Assembly (NCBI GenBank): GCA_905221455.1
Contig: CAJNDF010000015.1
Location: 1-16,669 of the forward strand
Direction: 5' to 3'
DNA length: 16,669 nucleotides
DNA from: a bacterium
GTDB taxonomy: Bacteria; Bacillota; Bacilli; Lactobacillales; Streptococcaceae
Positions 1-6,500 of the stretch are shown here, piece by piece. How positions within the stretch are numbered: position 1 is the stretch's first letter; each line of letters starts with the position of its first letter. The position numbers were made by a program, and so were the translations under genes. The notes below the pieces were generated by a model, which saw only the letters and a program-made list of their open reading frames with translations, made no database searches and was not told the origin of the DNA.

Positions 1-158
1 GTAGTTTCAGAACCTTGTACCTCTGTCGCTGAAACTGCGCCATTTCCAAGGAACATTAAACCAGCCGCAATCGCTACCGATGCCGCCCCAAAGCTATACT
101 TACGAATACCATAACGAATATACTTTTCCGTTCGAAAATCTTGTTGTTTGCCCTTCAT
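1..158 (-). CDS. YSIRK-type surface protein, N-terminus only (cut by window edge)
   Basis: The gene begins with ATG at 158 and its frame stays open to the left edge, giving 52 complete codons. The peptide is a YSIRK-class signal peptide. A charged N-region is followed by the motif YGIRKYSFGAAS (residues 16-27, with G in place of the S of YSIRK), a hydrophobic stretch rich in A, V, I and L, and a likely cleavage site after residue 44 (AVSA, then TEV). This signal class directs Sec export towards the division septum and is typical of large sortase-anchored proteins in streptococci and staphylococci. The motif and hydrophobic core closely resemble those of the complete gene at 410-8902. It has its own promoter and leader (159-340) and lies behind the terminator of the previous gene, so it is probably transcribed alone. 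Nothing can be said about the mature protein; an adhesin is the likely guess. Confidence 0.9.
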   Translation of the reverse strand, partial: MKGKQQDFRTEKYIRYGIRKYSFGAASVAIAAGLMFLGNGAVSATEVQGSET

Positions 159-171
159 TTAGACTCACAAT

Positions 172-176
172 CTCCT
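172..176 (-). promoter_or_regulatory. Probable ribosome binding site of the left gene
   Basis: The minus strand reads AAAGGAGA at 178-171, a strong Shine-Dalgarno core. It lies 13 nt before the ATG at 158, which is longer than usual. A weaker GAG at 166-164 lies 5 nt before the ATG. No other in-frame start fits: the TTG four bases after GGAG is followed at once by a stop. Confidence 0.6.
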
Positions 177-226
177 TTATGCATGTTTTTTAATATTGAA
201 TTGAAATATCCAGACAAATAAAAAGA

Positions 227-237
227 CCCCCCCCCCC
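227..237 (-). repeat. Homopolymer tract of 11 C (G11 on the transcript)
   Basis: Eleven consecutive C on the + strand lie in otherwise AT-rich DNA, inside the leader of the left gene between its promoter (311-339) and its ATG (158). On the mRNA this is a run of 11 G. Runs of this length are prone to slippage at replication. The tract cannot shift the reading frame because it lies before the start codon, so any effect would be on transcription or on mRNA structure. A miscalled length is possible in raw sequence. Confidence 0.9.
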
Positions 238-310
238 TTAAATTTTTTAGTAATATTAAGAGGTTATCATTTTAAAAAGAGTTGCCCAATAATTATCAAT
301 ATTACTTAAT

Positions 311-339
311 ATTGTATCATGCCACTATTATTAATTCAA
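311..339 (-). promoter_or_regulatory. Sigma-70 promoter for the left surface-protein gene
   Basis: On the minus strand a -35 box TTGAAT (339-334) is followed after 17 nt by a -10 box TACAAT (316-311). A TGA directly before the -10 box makes it an extended -10 element. Transcription would start near 304, leaving a leader of about 146 nt before the ATG at 158. The promoter lies just downstream of protein A's terminator, so this gene is independently transcribed. A short TA run (350-358) lies just upstream of the -35 box. A weaker second candidate, TTGTCT (217-212), 16 nt, TATTAA (195-190), lies on the downstream side of the G tract. Confidence 0.75.
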
Positions 340-360
340 GTTTAATACCTATATATATTT

Positions 361-393
361 AAAAATAAAAAAGAAGATGACGAATCATCTTCT
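361..393 (-). terminator. Rho-independent terminator of protein A
   Basis: The stop codon of protein A is at 412-410. On the minus strand, 17 nt further on, comes a perfect 9-bp stem (393-385 with 380-372) closed by a TTCG loop, and then a T-rich run (371-361) broken by one A. The UUCG loop is a well-known stable tetraloop. The same hairpin ends protein B at 9183-9210. On the + strand there is no T run, so it should work in one direction only. Confidence 0.9.
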
Positions 394-553
394 CAAAAAC
401 TATGAGTTTTTAGTCTTCTTTTTTCTTGCGAGCAAGAAGTCCAAATCCACTTAGGGCTCCAAGAAGTCCAAGCGCTGCGAAGCTAGCGTTAGCTTCTGTA
501 CCTGTGTTAGGCAATTCTTTTTGACCATCAACATATTTAGGTGTTGCTGGTTG
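367..553 (-). repeat. 187-bp anchor-plus-terminator repeat, copy 1
   Basis: This segment matches 9184-9370 base for base apart from four substitutions (at 405, 433, 474 and 481), with no gaps, so about 98% identity. It covers the terminator, the stop codon, and the last 47 or so codons of protein A, including PKYVDGQKE, LPNTG (514-500), the membrane segment and the RKKKED tail. On both sides the two genes diverge abruptly. Confidence 0.95.
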
Positions 554-3500
554 AGTAGCTGAATCAGTAGGTACTGATACTTCAGCTGGTGTTGTAACAG
601 CAGGTTGGTTTGGAGTTGTTGGTTGTTCTTGATGTCTAGGAGTTTCAACTTCAGATGGTGCTGTTCCCACTTTCTTATAGTGATGTAAGGTATTTCCTTT
701 AGCATCCGTTGTTGAATGACTAAATTCATATCCTTCCAACTCTATTGGATTGTGTTTTCCTTCTTTATCTGAAGTAATTCGGTTACCATTTTCATCAAGA
801 TATTCCGTTACAATCTGAACAGTTGAATCGCCATTTTGAGAAATGACTCCTCCACCATTTTGTGATTTAGGTGTTACCGTTACTGGTACTTCTAATTCGA
901 TAACATCGCCATTTGGTAATTTCACCTTAACTTTAACAGCTTTTTTAACTCCTGATGTTTCTGTTGTTGGAATTTCTCCGACCTCAACAATTTCCCATCC
1001 TTCTGGTAGATCTACTTTCTTCTTAACATCTTCTTCAGTAATTGGTGTTCCCACTTCTACTACAATTGGTGTTACTTTCGGTGTTACGATGATTGGTACT
1101 TCTACTTCAACAATTTCTCCAGTTGGAACTTTAATCTTCACTTTAACACTTGGTTTCACTCCAGCTGGAATTGTTGTTGGGATTTCTCCTACTTCAATAA
1201 TTTCCCATCCTGGTTCTTTTGGAAGATCGATATGTCCTTTCACATCGTCTGGTGTGATTGGAGTTCCTTGTGGCACTACAATTTGTCTTACAGTTGGTGT
1301 TACGATTACAGGTACATCTACTGTAATCTTACGTCCACCTGGTAATTCGATTTCTACTGGAACAACTGGTTTTGTTCCTGGTGTTTCTGTTGTTGGAATT
1401 TCTCCTACTTTTGTTACTTTCCAGCCTTTTGGTAATTCAAAATGTTTCTGAACATCTTCTGGAGTAACAGGTGTTCCTACTGAAACTACTACAGGTGTTA
1501 CTTTTGGTGTTACGATGACTGGAATATCCATCGTTACTTGAATTCCATTAGGTAATTCAACCACTACTGGAATACTTGGTCTTTCACCTGGAACATCCGT
1601 TGAAGGTTTATCTCCAATAGAAATAACTTTTACTCCTTTTGGAATGTGTTTTTCAACATCTTCCGCAGTAATCGGATCACCTTGTTTTTTAACAATATCT
1701 TCAATAGGTGTTACATTTACTGGTACTTCCACTGTAACTACTTTTCCACTTGGTAATGTCACAGTTACTTTCACTGGATCTTTCTTACCTGGTGTTGTTA
1801 AGTCCGGAATGTTTTCAACTTTAGTAGTTGCTCCTTCTGGTACTTTGATTTGTTTTAAGACATCTTCTGGAGTCAATTTATTTTTCGTTACTGGTGTTTC
1901 AATTGGAGTGATTGGAGTTACATTCACTGGAACTTCTACTGTAATTACTTTTCCATTTGGTAATTCTACCGTTACTTTAACTGGGTCTTTCTTACCTGGC
2001 GTTGTTAAGTCTGGAATGTTTTCTACATTCGTTACTTTTCCACCTTTTGGAATTGTAATTCCTTTAGTGTAATCCTCTGGTGTTAATGGTGTTGTTGTTA
2101 CTGGTGTCTCAATTTCCTTAACCGGCGTTACATTCACTGGGACTTCCACTGTAATTACTTTTTTATTTGGTAATGTAATCGTTACTTTTACAGGCGTTTT
2201 TTCACCTGGTGTTGTTAAGTCTGGAATGTTTTCTACATTTGTTACTTTACCACCTTCTGGAATGATAATTTCTTTCGTGTAATCCTCTGGTGTTAATGGT
2301 GTTTTCGTCACTGGTGTTTCGATTGGTTTCGGTTTAGCTTCCACCACTTTAATCGTTGCCGGTACTTCTACTAACACATTTCCATTTTTATCTTTTACAA
2401 CTACTGTAACTGGTTTATCACCTGGTGTTGTTCCATCATATGGAGTTGTTTGTCCTTCTGGAACTTTGTATTCAAATGTTGAACCTTCTGGATAATCACT
2501 TGGAGTAATACTATCTTTTGGTTTTGGTTGATTTTCACCTGTAGCGTTAACAGGAATTAACTGTTCTTTTCCTTCCACTACTTTAACCTTAGCTGGTACT
2601 TCAACAAGTGTGTCATCTCCATCTTTGGCAACAACGACTACATCTTTTTCGCCTGGTGTTGTTGTGTCCACTGGAGTCTTATATCCAAATGTAATTCCAT
2701 CTGGATACTCTTCTGGATTAATGCTCTTAGAAGCATCTGGTTGTTTATTTGTTTTATCAACCGGCACATATTGAGTCTTAGGTTCTACAACAACAATCTT
2801 AGCTGGAATTTCTGTAATTGGTTGCCCGTTTAATTTCGCTACAACTGTTACATCTTTTTCTCCCGGAGTTGTTGTATCTACTGGTGTATTGTCTTTGTAT
2901 TCAAATACAGTTCCAGTTGGGAAGTCATTCGGATTAATATTCTCTTTTGGATCCGGCTGTTTCTTAGTTGGATCTACTGGTACGTATTTAGGATAGCTTT
3001 CTACAACACGTACTGTTGCTGGTACTTCAACTAATACTTTGTCCCCTTGTTTCACAACAACAGTGACTTTCTTGTCCCCTGATGTAGACGTATCTACTTC
3101 TTCTTTATACTCAAATGTTGCATCTTCTGGATAATCATCCGTATCAATGCTATCTTCTGGAGACGGTTGTTTCTTACCTTCATCCACTGGAACAATTTGT
3201 GGGTAACCTTGTACAACCTTCACTTTTGTTGGAACTTCAACAAGTGTATCATTTCCATCTTTGGCAACAACGACCACATCTTTTTCACCTGGTGTTGTCG
3301 TATCTACTGGTGTCTTATACTCAAATGTTGTGCCATCTGGGTATTGTTCTGGATCAATGCTCTTAGATGCATCTGGTTGTGGTTTGCTTGGATCTGCTGC
3401 CACATATTGTGTCTTAGGATCTACTACCACTACTTTTGCAGGAACTTCTACAATTGGTTGACCATTTAACTTAGCTACAACAACTACATCTTTTTCACCT

Positions 3501-6500
3501 GCAGTAGTTGTATCTACTGGTGCTTTATATTCAAATGTTGTGCCATCTGGATATTCTCCTGGTGTAACACTATCTTTCGCTTCTGGTTGTTTTTTAGCTG
3601 GATTTGCTACTACAAATTGTGGTGTACTATCTACTACACGTACTGTTGCTGGTACTTCAACAATTGTATTCCCTTGTGGGTCAAGTACTTCTACAACCAC
3701 ATTCTTATCTCCTGGTGTTGTTACATCGATTGGAGATGTTTGTCCATCAGGAGTTTTATATCGGAATGTAGACCCTGCTGGGTATTCTGTTTTATCAATG
3801 CTTTTCTCTGGATCTGGAAGAACATCGTTTGTTTCTTTAACCGGTACGATTTGAGGTACACCTTCTACAATTGTAACTGGTACTTTAACAGTTGTTGTTT
3901 TTTCTTGACCATCTACAGTGTATTTAACAGTTACATCCACTTCAGTATCATCTGTTAAGTCAGGAACTGTTACTGTAGCTGTGTCATCAATAGCAACTGT
4001 AGCTCCTTGAGGTAATTTCCCTGTAAATGTTCCATCAGCAATAGCTTTTTTAGCTTGAGCAAGTACTTTTTCTTTTGCTTTATCTTTGTCACCATTTTTA
4101 GGAACAAGAATTTCATCAGCTTCTGGTTTTGGTAAGACTGTTACAGGGACACTTACTGTTTCTGTTAAGTTACCATTGTCATAGGTTACTGGTACGTCAA
4201 CTTTTACATCTGTTGCTCCAGCTTTTCCAGTTGTTTCTGGCAATGTTGTTGGTTCACCTTTTGTACCGTCTGTTCCTGCTGTTACAGCATCTTTCGCTTG
4301 TTCAGCGGTTGGTTTTTCCCCTTCGAATACAACAATTTTACTTGGTGTTGAGCTTACTACTGTTACTGGTACATTAATCGTATCTTCTGCTACTACTGTA
4401 CCTGTTGCGTCTTTATATTGTACCTTAACTGGTACTGCAGTTTTATCACCATTAGAATCTGTTGTTGGAACAGCATATGTTTGATTTGGATCTAATTCTG
4501 CTGTAACTCCTGATGGTAATGTTAGTTTACCTACTGCAGCTTGTGCTTTTTCTTTCACTGCTGTTGTTAAGGTATCACCAGTTGTATCTTTTAATGTGAT
4601 TACTTTTTCTGGTGTAGCTTTTGGTAAGACTGTCACTGGAACATTTACAGTTTCAGTTCCGCTTGGATAAGTTACTGTAGTCGGAACCGATACATCTGTT
4701 GCTCCAACTTTTCCTGTTGTTTCTGGTAAATCAGCTTCTGTTGGCGTTCCTACTGTTCCGCCAGTATCTGGTGTTACTGCTTCTTTCACCTTATTCGCAT
4801 CTGGTTTGTTTCCTTCCACAGTGTAAACTGTTTTTGGTACTGAACCTAATACATTTACCGTAATTTCAGCATCTTTTGTATAAGTTTTGCCATCAACTGT
4901 ATAAGTTACTGGAACTTTAACGATTCCTTTATCCGTTCCTTTTTCTGCAGTCATGGTTGCTAATACTTCTTCCGTAACATCTCCAACAACTACATCTTTA
5001 GAACCTTCTGGTAATTTATCTTTGAAATCAGCTGATGTTACTAATTCCGTTGCTTTGGCTTTCGCAGCTTCTTTTACTTTTTCAACAGTTGAGCCTTTTG
5101 GTACGTCTACATCCCCTGTTGCTTTTGGTAAAACAACAACTGGAACTAAAACTCTTTCCGATAAACTATCATTATTATAGGTTACAGGAATTGGCACTTC
5201 CTTATTCCCTGGTTCTGCTGTAACATCGTCAGATAATAGAGGTTCACCTATTTTTCCATCTGTACCTGCTGTTACAGATGCTTTCACTTCATCATCTGTT
5301 AATTCATCATCTTCGAATTTTACAATTTTATTTACTGTTGATCCTACTACTGTTACTGGAACTTCGACTTCTCTCGTTTCAACAACATTATCATTAGCAT
5401 CTTTGTACTCTACTACTACTTTTGCAGGAGTTTGTACACCTGTTGTCGTTGTTGCTGGAAGAGTACCTTCTTTTACTTGTTTAATCGATACTTTTATACC
5501 TGTTGGAATCTTATCTGTAGCAATTGCTTTAGCTGCTTCTTTAGCTTTTTCTTTCACTACAGTTTCTAAATCAGAGCTATCTTTAAGTACCGTTACTCCT
5601 GTAGGAGTTACTTTTGGTAAAACTACAACATCTACTGTTGTTTCTACAGAAATTGTTTCTGTTCCTTTTGTATAAGTTACCGTTGCAGGAGTTGGTAATG
5701 TTTGACCTGCTTGACCTGAAGTTGCAGGAATATTCGTAATGTCATTTTTAGTTGGAGTGAAACCATCTACAGCTGTAGGATTTACTTTGTCTTTTAATTG
5801 ATCACTTGTTACAGTGTCGTCTTCAACTGTATAAAGTTTATTAGTTGCTTGATCTTTAGTAGTAATAACATAAGTCGTTGAAGCAATTGCAGTATTATCA
5901 CCTTCATTTGTTCCTGTTGCTGTATCTGAATCAGCAGTAACTTTATTTCCATTACTATCTTTCACATCTACTTTAACAGTATAATTTCCTGCTTCTGTTA
6001 ACTTCACAGCTGCAACTTCTGCGGCACTATGATATTCCGTTACTTTTCCTGAAGGCGAAGTTAACGTTACTTTAGTAACAGTTGTTTCTTTTTTATTTGG
6101 ATCTGTAGTTGCATCATCTTCTCTATCAGTAATTGTTACTGCAGCAGATGCTTGTTTTACTAAGTCAACTGTTGCACCTTTTACAATTGTATAAGAAGTT
6201 GAAGTAATAGTTGGAGCATCATTTAATACAGACGCTTTATCTGAAGAACTTGCTGTTTCTACTGCATCAATTGTTCCATTAAACCCTGATGTAGTTGAAA
6301 TCGTCCATTTATCTCCAGTTTTTGTTGCTGTTACAGTTGAGTTGTCATTTGCTGACCACGTGTTTGTTCCTTTATCGTATTTAACCGTAACAACCATACC
6401 TTTATTCGTATCAGTTGCTGAATTTGCTGAACTATCCGCCGCATTTTCTTTATTGTAACTTGTTAATGTACGAGATACATCATTAACTGCTGTAACTTTT

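Noticed and set aside
451..729. Minus-strand open frame in another phase at the end of protein A, with a similar one at 9268-9498
   Set aside because: The two peptides end alike only because the DNA of the anchor segment is almost identical. Both are out-of-phase readings of the true C-termini.
843..2072. Long + strand open frames opposite the repeat block of protein A (843-1451 and 1644-2072)
   Set aside because: They are antisense shadows of the Rib-like repeats. Their peptides are repetitive and rich in S, T, V and G, copying the repeat period, and the minus-strand frame is clearly the real gene.
866..5839. CRISPR or other non-coding array suggested by the many direct repeats
   Set aside because: The repeats are long (about 210 to 500 bp), diverged, without unique spacers, and all in one reading frame. 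They encode protein modules.
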